The notes beneath the pieces are model-generated. The model ran no database searches. It was not told where the DNA came from and was given only the letters and a program-made list of their open reading frames with translations. Below, piece after piece: positions 9,135 to 17,987 of a DNA stretch of 64,000 bases. Made by a program: the position numbers and the translations under genes. Position 1 is the stretch's first letter. Every line of letters starts with the position of its first letter. Source of the DNA: Acidimicrobiia bacterium (GTDB lineage Bacteria; Actinomycetota; Acidimicrobiia; IMCC26256; PALSA-610); contig DATBAK010000085.1 in NCBI GenBank assembly GCA_036271555.1, positions 1 to 64,000 on the forward strand, in the 5' to 3' direction.

Positions 9135-9301
9135 TGCGCGTGTCCGTTCAGCGTGCAGGTCACCTGCTGAACGAGTCCGGGCTTCACGCCCGCCAACTGG
9201 TACAGGACGCAGGTCGCCTTCTGCTGCGTCTGGTTCGCGTAGAAGAACCATGGAGCGAGGACGAGCATCCCGATGGTCACGAGAAGCTTCAAAGGTCGCA
9301 T
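9131..9301 (-). CDS. Small 56-residue exported or membrane protein
   Basis: Read directly from the minus strand: ATG at 9301, stop at 9133-9131. A strong AAAGGA ribosome-binding site lies 7 bases before the start. The product begins MRPLKLLVTIGMLVLAPWFF, one hydrophobic segment or uncleaved signal, followed by about 35 polar residues with two cysteines (ATCVLYQ, QVTCTL). Its last codon overlaps the PsiE-like start (ATGA), so it heads a three-gene operon with PsiE-like and DUF421. The two cysteines could form an extracytoplasmic disulfide. No family recognised. Confidence 0.7.
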   Translation of the reverse strand: MRPLKLLVTIGMLVLAPWFFYANQTQQKATCVLYQLAGVKPGLVQQVTCTLNGHAQ

Positions 9302-9335
9302 GTCGACGTTCCTTTCGATTCGTGCGCCGTGGGAC

Positions 9336-9791
9336 TCACGGCTGCGATGACGGGTCCGGGCAGTTCGCAGTGACGTAGTCAGAGACCCGCTGGAACGGGC
9401 CCGCGGCCGTGAGCGACGAAGCGATGCCGCCGATCAGGCCACCGAGCGGGTTCGACGCCATGCCGCTGACCGATCCGAGCTGCTGCTTGAAGGAGTCGCG
9501 GACGGCGGCGACGTCGGGCTCGATATCGGGCGGGGCCACCTTGTCGAGCCGGTCGAAGATGACCGGAATCTCGCCGAGGGAGCTCATGCCGGTGACGAAT
9601 CCCTGCAGCGGGTCCTGTCCCGAGGTGTCGTACTCCGACAGGAATTGCTGCTTCTGCTGTGCGAGCGTGTTGCAGAACGCCGTGACCGAACGCGGTGTGG
9701 AGTGGCTGCACGCGGCGAGCGGCGCGACGAGCGCCGCGGTCGCGAGCACGCACGCGATCGACACGCGCGATCTGAACGGACGCTGGTTCAT
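9336..9791 (-). CDS. Small lipoprotein of unknown function
   Basis: 151 residues from the ATG at 9791, which has GAAGGAG just upstream. Signal peptide MNQRPFRSRVSIACVLATAALVAP with lipobox LAAC (Cys about residue 28). The mature domain has conserved-looking Cys pairs (AFCNTL, NCPDP) and a helical centre with a GGLIGG stretch. The start lies 2 bases after the stop of the ABC1-kinase gene, so it is translationally coupled to it. No family recognised. Confidence 0.7.
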   Translation of the reverse strand: MNQRPFRSRVSIACVLATAALVAPLAACSHSTPRSVTAFCNTLAQQKQQFLSEYDTSGQDPLQGFVTGMSSLGEIPVIFDRLDKVAPPDIEPDVAAVRDSFKQQLGSVSGMASNPLGGLIGGIASSLTAAGPFQRVSDYVTANCPDPSSQP

Positions 9792-9793
9792 GA

Positions 9794-11188
9794 TCAGACT
9801 CCTTCGGGTGCTGGGTTGGTGATCGAGGTGACGTCGCTGCAGGCGCGCCGGCGCGCATCGATCAGCGCGCGCCAGTTCGCGGGCACGTGAAGCTGAGCGA
9901 GGGTCGCCATGACGCCCCACATGACGCGATCGACGAAGAAGTAGCTCGGTGGAACTTCGATCTCGGCGAGCACCGCGGCGTGGGGTCCGTGCGGATCGAA
10001 CGTCGTTCGCGCGACGTGCAGCAGCCACTCTTCCCGGCACCGGCGCTCGCCCGGAGCGAACAGCGCGAACGGCTCTCGTAAGAACGCGGCGACGGCTGCG
10101 GGAGAAGACGCGCAGTCGTTCGGCAGGAGGCCGGCTTCCCGCGCGGTCCTGAAGACGGACGCGTCGTCGCCGTCGAGGAGCGCGTCGAGCAGCCGCAGGA
10201 ACCGCCCGCGCTCGTCGTTCGTCAGGCGCCGAACGAGGCCGTAATCGAGCACCGTGACGACGCCGTCGTCCGAGAAGCGCACGTTGCCCGGGTGCGGATC
10301 GGCGTGAAAGCTGCCGAACCGGAACACGGAATCGAACGAGAACGCCAGCAGTGTCTCGGCGGCGGTGCGCCGCGCCGCCGGTGAGCCGGCTCGGGCGAAC
10401 GACGCCAGATCGTGCCCGTCGACCCACTCCGTCACGAGCACGCGTCGCGAGCTGTGCTCCAAGAAGACGCGCGGTACGCGGACACCGGCACTTCCGGCCC
10501 ACCGGTTCGCGAACTCGACCTGCCGTTGCGCCTCGCCGCGATAGTCGAGCTCGTCGAGCAGCGCGCTCCGCATCTCGTCGATGAGGAGAGTGGTGTCGAC
10601 TCCCGGGAACGCGAGTCCGGAGAACACGCGCGCGATTCGCCCGACGTTGCGCAGGTCGGCACCGAGACACTCGTCGAGGCCGGGGTACTGCACCTTCACG
10701 GCGACCGCGGTCCCGTCGAGCATCCGGGCGCGGTGTACCTGGCCGATCGATGCCGCGGCGACCGGCGTCGGGTCCCACTCACGGAAGATCTGGACGACGT
10801 CCGACCCGAGGTCCTCGCGGACGATTCGCTCGGCGAGGCCCGGCGCCATCGGCGGCACGTGCGACTGCAACGACGTCAGCGCGGCGCGAGCGTCATCCGG
10901 AAGTCCGATCGCGGCGACGCTCAGAAGTTGACCGAGCTTGACCATCGCGCCGCGCATCTCGCCGAACTCGCGCGCGATGTCCTGCGCGCTCCGGACCTGA
11001 TAGCGCTCGGCGATCGTCGGTCGGCTCTGGCCGCGGTGCACGAGCTGCTGCGACCGCATGACCATGTAGCCCGACGTCCGGCGGGCCGCGAGCCGGCCCA
11101 GACGGGCCGCGCGCCACCATCTCGTCGAAGCTGCGTGCGTCGATTCGGAACTCGTCGACCGCAGGGCTCCCGCCTGGACCGCGCTCAT
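9794..11188 (-). CDS. ABC1/UbiB-family atypical kinase
   Basis: 464 residues from the ATG at 11188. Diagnostic ABC1 features: the KxGQ motif (AMVKLGQLLS, about residues 81-90), ExD-like VREDLG, the QVHRA nucleotide loop (ASIGQVHRARM) with AVKVQYPG, and the catalytic segment FHADPHPGNV followed by LDYGLVRRL. UbiB/ADCK-type ATPases support ubiquinone-linked lipid metabolism in other bacteria; in a menaquinone-using actinobacterium the target is unclear. No membrane anchor is visible at the C-terminus. It is coupled to the lipoprotein gene downstream. Confidence 0.85.
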   Translation of the reverse strand: MSAVQAGALRSTSSESTHAASTRWWRAARLGRLAARRTSGYMVMRSQQLVHRGQSRPTIAERYQVRSAQDIAREFGEMRGAMVKLGQLLSVAAIGLPDDARAALTSLQSHVPPMAPGLAERIVREDLGSDVVQIFREWDPTPVAAASIGQVHRARMLDGTAVAVKVQYPGLDECLGADLRNVGRIARVFSGLAFPGVDTTLLIDEMRSALLDELDYRGEAQRQVEFANRWAGSAGVRVPRVFLEHSSRRVLVTEWVDGHDLASFARAGSPAARRTAAETLLAFSFDSVFRFGSFHADPHPGNVRFSDDGVVTVLDYGLVRRLTNDERGRFLRLLDALLDGDDASVFRTAREAGLLPNDCASSPAAVAAFLREPFALFAPGERRCREEWLLHVARTTFDPHGPHAAVLAEIEVPPSYFFVDRVMWGVMATLAQLHVPANWRALIDARRRACSDVTSITNPAPEGV

Positions 11189-11390
11189 CGTCCGCCTCCC
11201 CCGTCGTGTCCGCCGGGGCCCCCGCACCGGCTCGAACACGTGAGGAGATCGTCGACCTCGGGAGCGGTCGCGACCGTCCGGGGTGTGACATCGGGAGTGT
11301 CAGCAAGCCGACAATCGGTTGCGCGCGGGCGCTACCGGGAGCGCCGCCGGCTTTGGTCCCCAGGATCCTGATCGGGCAGTGCGCGCGCGA

Positions 11391-12011
11391 TCAGCGCAAC
11401 GAGAAGCCGAGCACGGCCTCGAGATCGGTGATCGCCTGCGCCGGCGAGTCGACCTTGATCGTCGTGATGCCCAGCGCACGCGCGGGCTTGAGGTTCATGC
11501 CGATGTCGTCGAGGAACACCGCGTCGCGCGCGTCGACCGCGAGCCGCTCGAGCGTGAGCTCGTAGATACGGGGATCGGGCTTGCGCATCCCCTCGACCGC
11601 GGACTCGACGACGACGTCGAACGCGTGCAGCGACCGCAGTCCCGGCGGCGAGCCGTTCTCGGCCGGCCAGTTGTTGGTGAGCGCGGCGATCTTCAGCCCG
11701 TGCTCACGGATGCGTTCGATCGCGGCGAGCATCTCGGGGCGCGCGCCGATACCGCGGCCGACCATCGCCATGATCTCGGCCGCGTCGATCGTGTGGCCCT
11801 CGGCGCGCGCCTCGGCCTCCAACGTCGCGAAGAACTCGGGCATGCTCAGCTCGCCGCGTTCGAGCGCGGCCCACGCGCCGTCGACACTGCTGCGCGCGAT
11901 CACGCCCCGCACGCAACCGTCGGGCAGGCCGTGGATGCGGTCGTACTCGTCGAAGTGCTCGAAGGGCGAGCCGAACACCACGCCGCCCAGATCGAAGATG
12001 ACGGCCTTCAC
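11391..12011 (-). CDS. HAD-superfamily hydrolase (HAD-IA)
   Basis: 206 residues, GTG start. Motif I is VIFDLGGVVFGS (the second acidic residue of DxD is replaced, as in epoxide-hydrolase-N/ACAD10-like HADs), motif II ALTNN, motif III lysine in GMRKPDPRIY, and motif IV FLDDIGMN. The order matches HAD subfamily IA with an alpha-helical cap. It probably hydrolyses a phosphorylated small molecule. It is followed on the same strand, after 200 bases without a recognisable gene, by the ABC1-kinase operon. Confidence 0.85.
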   Translation of the reverse strand: MKAVIFDLGGVVFGSPFEHFDEYDRIHGLPDGCVRGVIARSSVDGAWAALERGELSMPEFFATLEAEARAEGHTIDAAEIMAMVGRGIGARPEMLAAIERIREHGLKIAALTNNWPAENGSPPGLRSLHAFDVVVESAVEGMRKPDPRIYELTLERLAVDARDAVFLDDIGMNLKPARALGITTIKVDSPAQAITDLEAVLGFSLR

Positions 12012-12114
12012 GTGCGCGCTCGCGCTGCTTCGTCGTCCTGGCTGCGCCCGCCGTCCATGACGCGGGACGGGAGCGAGTCGGGTCGCCGGCTCGCTTCGCT
12101 CTCGGCGCTCCGGC

Positions 12115-12876
12115 TCATGTCGGTTTCGAGAGATCCGCGTCGCGTTTCTCGACGAACGCCTGGCGGAGCTCGTCGCTGTCGCCGAAGAGGTTGACCTCGA
12201 ACGTGAAGCCCTGCTCGAAGCGGTAGGCCTTCTTCACGTCGATCGGCTCGATGCCGTTGAGTGATTCCTTGGCGCGGCGGATCACGAGCGGGCTCTTCTC
12301 CGCGATCGTGTTCGCGATCTCGAGCGCGGTGTCGAGCAACTGGTCGCGCGGCACCACGCGCTCGCACGTTCCGAAGGCGAGCAGGTCGGCGGCCGTCACC
12401 ATCTGACCGGTGAAGAACATCGCGCGCACCTTGTGCTGCGGTACGAGGCGCGCGAGGTGCGTTGCGGTGCCGAGCGCGCCGCGGTCGACCTCGGGGACGC
12501 CGAACGTCGCGTCGTCGGACGCGATGAGGATGTCGGCGTTGCCCGCGATGCCGATGCCGCCGCCGAGGCAGAAGCCGTTGACGGCCGCGATCACCGGGAC
12601 CGGGCAGTCGTAGACCGCGGCGAAGGTCTCGGCGCAGCCACGGTTGACGCCGATGAGGCTGCGGTGCGTCGGGTCGGCGGCGAGCTCCTTGATGTCGACA
12701 CCGGCCTGGAAGCCGCGGCCCTCGGCCGCGACGATCACCACGTTCGTCTCGTCGTCGCGGCCCGCGCTGCGGATCGCGTCGGCGAGCATGAACCAACCGG
12801 CGACCGGCAGCGCGTTCACCGGCGGATTGGCGATCGTGACGATCACCACGGCGCCGCGGCGCTCGGTCCGGATCAT
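12115..12876 (-). CDS. Enoyl-CoA hydratase/isomerase
   Basis: 253 residues, crotonase fold. Oxyanion-hole motifs: GRGFQAGVDIKELA and AAVNGFCLGGGIGIAGNADILIA. The usual catalytic glutamates lie in DRGALG and the GGG-I-G-I helix; the first Glu position is not conserved, so hydratase activity is not certain. It lies on the same strand as the HAD hydrolase, 103 bases upstream of it. Substrate unknown. Confidence 0.85.
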   Translation of the reverse strand: MIRTERRGAVVIVTIANPPVNALPVAGWFMLADAIRSAGRDDETNVVIVAAEGRGFQAGVDIKELAADPTHRSLIGVNRGCAETFAAVYDCPVPVIAAVNGFCLGGGIGIAGNADILIASDDATFGVPEVDRGALGTATHLARLVPQHKVRAMFFTGQMVTAADLLAFGTCERVVPRDQLLDTALEIANTIAEKSPLVIRRAKESLNGIEPIDVKKAYRFEQGFTFEVNLFGDSDELRQAFVEKRDADLSKPT

Positions 12877-12992
12877 CCCGCTCTCACCGTCGGTCCCCGT
12901 TCACGCGGGGCACACTACCGACCCTCCCGACCGGTGGCGCCGAGCCGCTCCGCGCTGGTAGCAAGGCGGGACCGAGGAGCCGAGAGGACGTC

Positions 12993-15461
12993 GTGAGCGA
13001 GCGGATCGACACTCTGGTGGCGAACCTGACGCTCGCCGAGAAGTGCGCGCTCGTCGCCGGCACCGACCTCTGGCACCTTCCCGCGATCGATCGCCTCGAC
13101 ATCCCCGCGCTCAAGGTGAGCGACGGTCCGAGTGGCGTGCGCGGCGAGCGCTGGACGGGACGCGCGTCGGCGTTGTTCCCGTGCGGCAGCGCGCTCGGCG
13201 CGACGTGGGATCCCGCGATCCTCGAACGCGTCGGCGCGGCGTTGGGTTCCGAAGCGCGCGACCGCGGTGTGCACGTGGTGCTCGCGCCCACCGTCAACCT
13301 GCACCGCACGCCGATCGGCGGCCGCAACTTCGAGTGCTACTCGGAGGATCCGCACCTCAGCGCGCGCCTCGCGGTCGCGTTCGTCACCGGCATCCAGGAC
13401 ACCGGCGTGTCGGCGTGCGTGAAGCACTTCACCGCGAACGACACGGAATACGAGCGCATGACGATCTCTTCGGAGCCCGACGAGCGCACGCTGCGCGAGC
13501 TGTGTCTCGTGCCGTTCGAGGCCGCGGTCGTCGAGGCCGGAACGTGGTCGATCATGACCGCGTACAACCGGCTGTACGGCACGTACTGCAGCGAGAACGA
13601 GATGCTCATCACCGACGTGCTGCGCGGCGAGTGGGGTTTCGACGGCCTCGTGATGTCGGACTGGTTCGGCACGCACAGCACGGCTCCCGCGGCGCGCGCG
13701 GGTCTGGATCTCGAGATGCCCGGTCCGCCGCAGTGGTTCGGTTCGAAGCTCGCGGAGGCCGTCGGCGCGGGGGAGGTCGACGAAGCGGTCGTCGACGCGA
13801 AGGTCTGGCGCATGCTCACGCTCGCCGAGCGCACCGGGCTCTTCGACCGGGAGCCGCACGACGAGCAGTCGATCGACCGCCCCGAGCACCGCGCGCTCGC
13901 GCGCGACGCGGCGATCGGGTCGATCGTGCTCCTGAAGTCCGACGCCGACGTGCTGCCGCTCCTCGGCGCGCCGGAGTTGCGCACGCTCGCCGTGATCGGT
14001 CCGAACGCCGACATCCCCGCACTCGAAGGCGGCGGGAGCGCGGCGGTCACGACGCACGAGGTGCGCACGCCGCTGCAGGCGATTCGCGACCGCGCGGGCG
14101 ACGACGTCGACGTCCGGTTCGAGCGGGGATGCGTGAGTCATCGCCGCACGCCTCCGCTCGAGGGCCGGCGCCTCGCCGAAGGCGCGCTGCACGTCGAGTA
14201 CTTCGCAGGTACTGAGCACGCGGGCGCGCCGGTGTTCGCCGAGGACACGACGCGCGCGTGGTTCGTGTGGCTCGGACCGTGGGAAGCGAGCGTGCCCGGC
14301 GAGTTCTCGGCGCGCGTCACGGGCACGTTCGTCGCGGAGGAGACCGGCGCGTGGCGTTTCTCGCTCGTGAGCGCGGGTCGCAGCCGGCTGCTCGTCGACG
14401 GCACGGTCGTCGTCGACAACACCTCGCCGACGCCCGGTGGCAGTGATTCGTTCTTCGGGCTCGGGAGCACCGAGGTCGGCGCCGACGTGTGGCTCGACGC
14501 GGGTTCCGAGCACGCGATCGTCGTCGAGTACGCCAACCCCGGCCTACCCGGTCTCGGCGGCCTCGCGATCGGGTGCGAGCCGCCGCGCCCCGACGACCAG
14601 TTCGAGCGCGCGGTCGCGCTGGCGCGCCGCGCCGACACCGCGATCGTCGTCGTCGGCACGTCGGCCGAGTGGGAGAGCGAAGGCCACGACCGCCGCGACA
14701 TGACGCTGCCCGGTCTGCAGGACGAGCTCGTCGCCGCGGTCGCGGCCGTGAACCCGCGGACGGTCGTCGTCGTGAACGCAGGCTCGCCGGTCGGCATGGA
14801 CTGGGCCGACGACGTCGCGGCGATCGCACAGCTGTGGTTCCCCGGTCAGGAAGGCGGGCCCGCGCTCGCGGCCGTGCTGTTCGGCGACGCCGATCCCGGC
14901 GGCCGGTTGCCGACCACCATCCCGCGCGCGATCGAGGACACACCCGCGTTCACGAGCTACCCCGGCGAACGCGGTCATGTCGTGTACGGCGAGAGCGTGT
15001 ACCTCGGGTACCGCTGGTACGACCGGCGGCGCATCGAGCCCCGTTTCCCCTTCGGCCACGGGTTGTCGTACACAACCTTCGAGCTCGGCGCGCTCGAAGC
15101 CGACCGCACCGAGGTCGCCGCGAGCGCGGCCGCGTCGGGTACTGACACGTTGGTCGAGCTGCGCGTGCCGATCACGAACACCGGCACGCGTTCGGGAACC
15201 GACGTGCTCCAGCTCTACGTGCACGACGTGGAAGCGACCGTCGCGCGGCCCGAGCAGGAGCTGCGTGCGTTCGCGAAGGTCGCGCTCGGTCCGGGTCAGA
15301 GCGCGACGGTGACGTTCGGTCTCGACCGGCGCGCGTTCGCGTACTGGGATCCCGACCGGCACGACTGGCACGTCGAGCCGGGCGAGTTCGAGATCCGCAT
15401 CGGCGAGTCGTCGCGCGATATCCGTGCGGTGGCCGTCGTCACCGTCAAGGGCGACGAGTAG
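12993..15461 (+). CDS. Glycoside hydrolase family 3 beta-glucosidase with PA14 insert
   Basis: 822 residues, GTG start, no signal peptide, so probably cytosolic. N-terminal GH3 barrel with KVSDGPSGVRG, substrate loops KHFTANDTEYERM, and the nucleophile D223 in VMSDWFGTHST. The second GH3 domain is interrupted by a PA14-type beta-barrel (about residues 395-530: LHVEYFAG..RFSLVSAGRSRLLVDG). The C-terminal fibronectin-III-like domain ends the protein (ELRVPITNTG, GEFEIRIG). The layout equals known PA14-containing beta-glucosidases that hydrolyse oligosaccharides taken up by the cell. Confidence 0.9.
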   Translation: MSERIDTLVANLTLAEKCALVAGTDLWHLPAIDRLDIPALKVSDGPSGVRGERWTGRASALFPCGSALGATWDPAILERVGAALGSEARDRGVHVVLAPTVNLHRTPIGGRNFECYSEDPHLSARLAVAFVTGIQDTGVSACVKHFTANDTEYERMTISSEPDERTLRELCLVPFEAAVVEAGTWSIMTAYNRLYGTYCSENEMLITDVLRGEWGFDGLVMSDWFGTHSTAPAARAGLDLEMPGPPQWFGSKLAEAVGAGEVDEAVVDAKVWRMLTLAERTGLFDREPHDEQSIDRPEHRALARDAAIGSIVLLKSDADVLPLLGAPELRTLAVIGPNADIPALEGGGSAAVTTHEVRTPLQAIRDRAGDDVDVRFERGCVSHRRTPPLEGRRLAEGALHVEYFAGTEHAGAPVFAEDTTRAWFVWLGPWEASVPGEFSARVTGTFVAEETGAWRFSLVSAGRSRLLVDGTVVVDNTSPTPGGSDSFFGLGSTEVGADVWLDAGSEHAIVVEYANPGLPGLGGLAIGCEPPRPDDQFERAVALARRADTAIVVVGTSAEWESEGHDRRDMTLPGLQDELVAAVAAVNPRTVVVVNAGSPVGMDWADDVAAIAQLWFPGQEGGPALAAVLFGDADPGGRLPTTIPRAIEDTPAFTSYPGERGHVVYGESVYLGYRWYDRRRIEPRFPFGHGLSYTTFELGALEADRTEVAASAAASGTDTLVELRVPITNTGTRSGTDVLQLYVHDVEATVARPEQELRAFAKVALGPGQSATVTFGLDRRAFAYWDPDRHDWHVEPGEFEIRIGESSRDIRAVAVVTVKGDE

Positions 15462-15471
15462 AGGAGGCAGC

Positions 15472-16569
15472 ATGCGCGCGGCGTTGCTCACCGCGGTGAA
15501 GGAGCCGCTCGAGGTCGTCGACGACGTCGAGATCGAGCCGCCGCGCGCCGGCGAGGTCCTCGTGCGTGTCTCGCACTGCGGGGTGTGTCACTCCGACCTG
15601 TCGAACGTCGACGGCACGTTTCCGCCACCCCTGCCGCTCGTGCTCGGACACGAAGCCGCCGGAACCGTCGAAGAGATCGGGCCCGGCGTCACCACGGTGA
15701 AGCCCGGTGACCGCGTCGTGCTCACGCCCGCGCCTCCGTGCGGTCACTGCCCGTTCTGCCTGCGCGGACAGTTCAGCATCTGCGTGAACAGCACCGCGGT
15801 GTTCACGAGCATGTTCAACGACGGCAGCACGCGTCTCTCGCGCGGTGGCGCGACCGTCTTCCGCGGCCTCGGCGTCGGCGGGTTCGGCGAGCTCGTCGTC
15901 ACGCAGGAGTCGGGCGCGATCAAGATCGACGACGACACGCCGCTCGACGTCGCCTGCGTGATCGGCTGCGCGGTGCAGACGGGAGTCGGTGCGGTGTTCA
16001 ACACCGCGAAGGTCGAGCCCGGCGACACCGTGCTCGTCATCGGGCTCGGCGGTGTCGGCATCTCGATCGTGCAGGGTGCGCGCATCGCGGGCGCGACGCG
16101 GATCATCGTGAGCGATCCGGTGAGCGAACGCCGCGACTCGGCGGCGCGCTTCGGCGCGACGGACGCGATCGACCCGACGAACGACGACGTCGTGGCGCGC
16201 ACGCACGAGCTCACGGGCATCGGTGCCGACTTCGCGTTCGAGGCGGTCGGGCGGGGCGCGCTCGGGCAGGCCGCGATATGGGCGACGCGACCGGGCGGCA
16301 CCGCCGTGCTCGTCGGCGCCGGCCCGCTCGAAGAGGCCGTGAGCATCGATCCTGCGGTCGTCTTCATGGCGTCCGAGCGGCGGATCGTCGGCTCGTTCCT
16401 CGGCAGCAGCAACTCGCCGCGCGAGATCCCGCGGCTGCTCGCGCTGTGGCGCGCCGGGCTCCTCGACCTCGAAGGCATGATCACGAAGCGCCGGCCGATC
16501 ACCGAGGTCAACGCCGCCTTCGACGACCTCCGCGCCGCGCGCGGCCTGCGAACCGTCCTGGAGCTGTAG
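15472..16569 (+). CDS. Zinc-dependent alcohol dehydrogenase (MDR family)
   Basis: 365 residues from the ATG at 15472, which follows GAGGAGGCAGC. Catalytic zinc ligands C36 and H60 (CGVCHSD, GHEAAG); structural zinc C90, C93, C96 and C104 (CGHCPFC..C). A Rossmann motif GLGGVGIS is near residue 190. The class resembles NAD- or mycofactocin/NDMA-type long-chain dehydrogenases of actinobacteria. It heads a same-strand run with an SDR, a SnoaL-like protein and an MDMPI-family protein, a set often found in catabolic clusters. Confidence 0.88.
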   Translation: MRAALLTAVKEPLEVVDDVEIEPPRAGEVLVRVSHCGVCHSDLSNVDGTFPPPLPLVLGHEAAGTVEEIGPGVTTVKPGDRVVLTPAPPCGHCPFCLRGQFSICVNSTAVFTSMFNDGSTRLSRGGATVFRGLGVGGFGELVVTQESGAIKIDDDTPLDVACVIGCAVQTGVGAVFNTAKVEPGDTVLVIGLGGVGISIVQGARIAGATRIIVSDPVSERRDSAARFGATDAIDPTNDDVVARTHELTGIGADFAFEAVGRGALGQAAIWATRPGGTAVLVGAGPLEEAVSIDPAVVFMASERRIVGSFLGSSNSPREIPRLLALWRAGLLDLEGMITKRRPITEVNAAFDDLRAARGLRTVLEL

Positions 16570-16637
16570 ATGAGTGACCGGGCGCAGGCCGAAGGCGCGG
16601 TCACGCCACGGGAGCACGGCGTAGATCTCCGGATCGA

Positions 16638-16700
16638 GCGCCGGAGGATGGAGCCGAATGAGTGGCCAGGCGCGCGCCGGAGGATGGAGCCGAATGAGTG
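16638..16700 (+). repeat. 27-bp direct repeat duplicating an RBS and start codon
   Basis: Identical 27-bp copies at 16638-16664 and 16674-16700, offset 36 bp. Each copy contains GGAGGATGGAG followed by CCGAATGAGTG, that is a ribosome-binding site and ATG start. Both ATGs (16658 and 16694) are in frame with the SDR gene. Confidence 0.9.
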
Positions 16701-17461
16701 CAGGTGATTTCGAGGGCAAGGTGGTGCTCGTCACCGGTGCGGCCGGTGGCATCGGCGCGGCCGCGGCCGAGATCTTCGCGAGCCGGGGCGCGCGTGTCGT
16801 CGCCGCGGATCGCAACGTCGACGGCGCGTCGGTCACGGTCGCGACGATCCGCGCCGCGGGCGGGACCGCGACCGAGCACGAGGTCGACGTCGCCGACCCC
16901 GCGTCCGTCGACGCCATGGTCGCGGCCGCGGTGTCGACGTACGGCCGGCTCGACTGCGCGTTCAACAACGCGGGTATCGGCGCGGGTTTCCACGCGTTCG
17001 CCGACGTCTCCGTCGACGACTGGCAACGCGTGATCGCGATCAACTTGAGCGGCGTGTTCTGGTGCTTGCAGGCCGAGCTGCGGCAGATGCTCGCGCAGGG
17101 CGCCGGCGGCGCGATCGTCAACACGTCGTCGGGGGCGGGGGTCGTCGTCGCGCCCGGCCAGCCTGCGTATACGGCCGCGAAGCACGGTGTCCTCGGGCTC
17201 ACGAAGGCCGCGGCGACCGAGTACGCGCGCAACGGGATCCGCGTGAACGCGATCCTGCCCGGCTCGACCGACACGCCGATGCTGCGCACGTTCATGGAGG
17301 AGAACCCGCAGATGGAGAAGTTCCTGCGCCGTTCGTCGCCGACCGGTGACCTCGGACGACCCGAACAGGTCGCGGAAGCCGCGGTGTGGCTGTGCTCCGA
17401 CGCGGCGTCGTTCGTGAGCGGCGACTCGATGCTCGTCGACGGTGGCCAGGTGTGCCGGTGA
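16694..17461 (+). CDS. Short-chain dehydrogenase/reductase
   Basis: 255 residues from the ATG at 16694. Classical SDR: cofactor motif TGAAGGIG, NNAG, catalytic Ser (NTSSG), and YxxxK (PAYTAAKHG), with the C-terminal GDSMLVDGG. An in-frame ATG 36 bases upstream (16658) sits in a duplicate copy of the start region and would add 12 residues (MSGQARAGGWSR). It lies between the alcohol dehydrogenase and SnoaL-like genes, which suggests oxidation of an alcohol or ketone in the same pathway. Confidence 0.88.
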   Translation: MSAGDFEGKVVLVTGAAGGIGAAAAEIFASRGARVVAADRNVDGASVTVATIRAAGGTATEHEVDVADPASVDAMVAAAVSTYGRLDCAFNNAGIGAGFHAFADVSVDDWQRVIAINLSGVFWCLQAELRQMLAQGAGGAIVNTSSGAGVVVAPGQPAYTAAKHGVLGLTKAAATEYARNGIRVNAILPGSTDTPMLRTFMEENPQMEKFLRRSSPTGDLGRPEQVAEAAVWLCSDAASFVSGDSMLVDGGQVCR

Positions 17462-17534
17462 GTCGCGGAGCAGGTGCGCGCTCAGCGCGAGAACCACGGC
17501 GGAGCCTCGCGCCGAGCGGAGAGAGCATGCGACC

Positions 17535-17987
17535 ATGAGCGCTTCCCCGGAAGCCGCGATCCGCGCGCTGATCCACGAGTACGCGTTCCGTATCGACGCG
17601 GGCGATCTCGACGGGCTCGCCGCGCTGTTCGAGCACGCCGAGCTCGGCTCGTCGATCCGGCCCGAGCGCCGGCGCGGCGCGGCCGAGGCCCGTCGCAACT
17701 ACAACGGCGTGATCATCTACGACAACGGCACGCCGTGCACGATGCACTGCATCACCAACGTCACGATCACGGTCGACGAGGACGCGCAGACGGCGGCCGC
17801 GCGCAGCTATTTCACGGTGATCCAGAAGGTGCCCGACGTCGCGCTGCAACCGATCATCGCGGGCCAGTACCGCGACACGTTCGCGGTGATCGACGGCGCA
17901 TGGTGGTTCACCGAGCGCATCATCCACCCCGATCTCATCGGGGACCTGTCCAACCACATGACGGCGAAGTGGAGGCTGCCGCAATGA
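17535..17987 (+). CDS. SnoaL/NTF2-like protein
   Basis: 150 residues from the ATG at 17535. The cone-shaped NTF2 fold is indicated by the N-terminal helix (AIRALIHEYAFRIDAGDLDGLAALF), a central strand pair (MHCITNVTITVD) and the closing strands (GQYRDTFAVIDGAWWFTERII). Such proteins can be isomerases, dehydratases or hydroxylating partners; no catalytic set is evident. The ATGA at its end overlaps the start of the MDMPI gene. Confidence 0.8.
   Translation: MSASPEAAIRALIHEYAFRIDAGDLDGLAALFEHAELGSSIRPERRRGAAEARRNYNGVIIYDNGTPCTMHCITNVTITVDEDAQTAAARSYFTVIQKVPDVALQPIIAGQYRDTFAVIDGAWWFTERIIHPDLIGDLSNHMTAKWRLPQ

Noticed and set aside
12915-14513. A 532-codon minus-strand frame inside the GH3 gene
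   Set aside because: Pure antisense shadow caused by high GC; no motif and no ribosome-binding site.
16570-16706. A 45-codon frame starting at ATG 16570 and running through the 27-bp duplication
   Set aside because: It contains a duplicated RRMEPNE segment only because the DNA repeat is in frame there too; it overlaps the SDR start and has no family resemblance.
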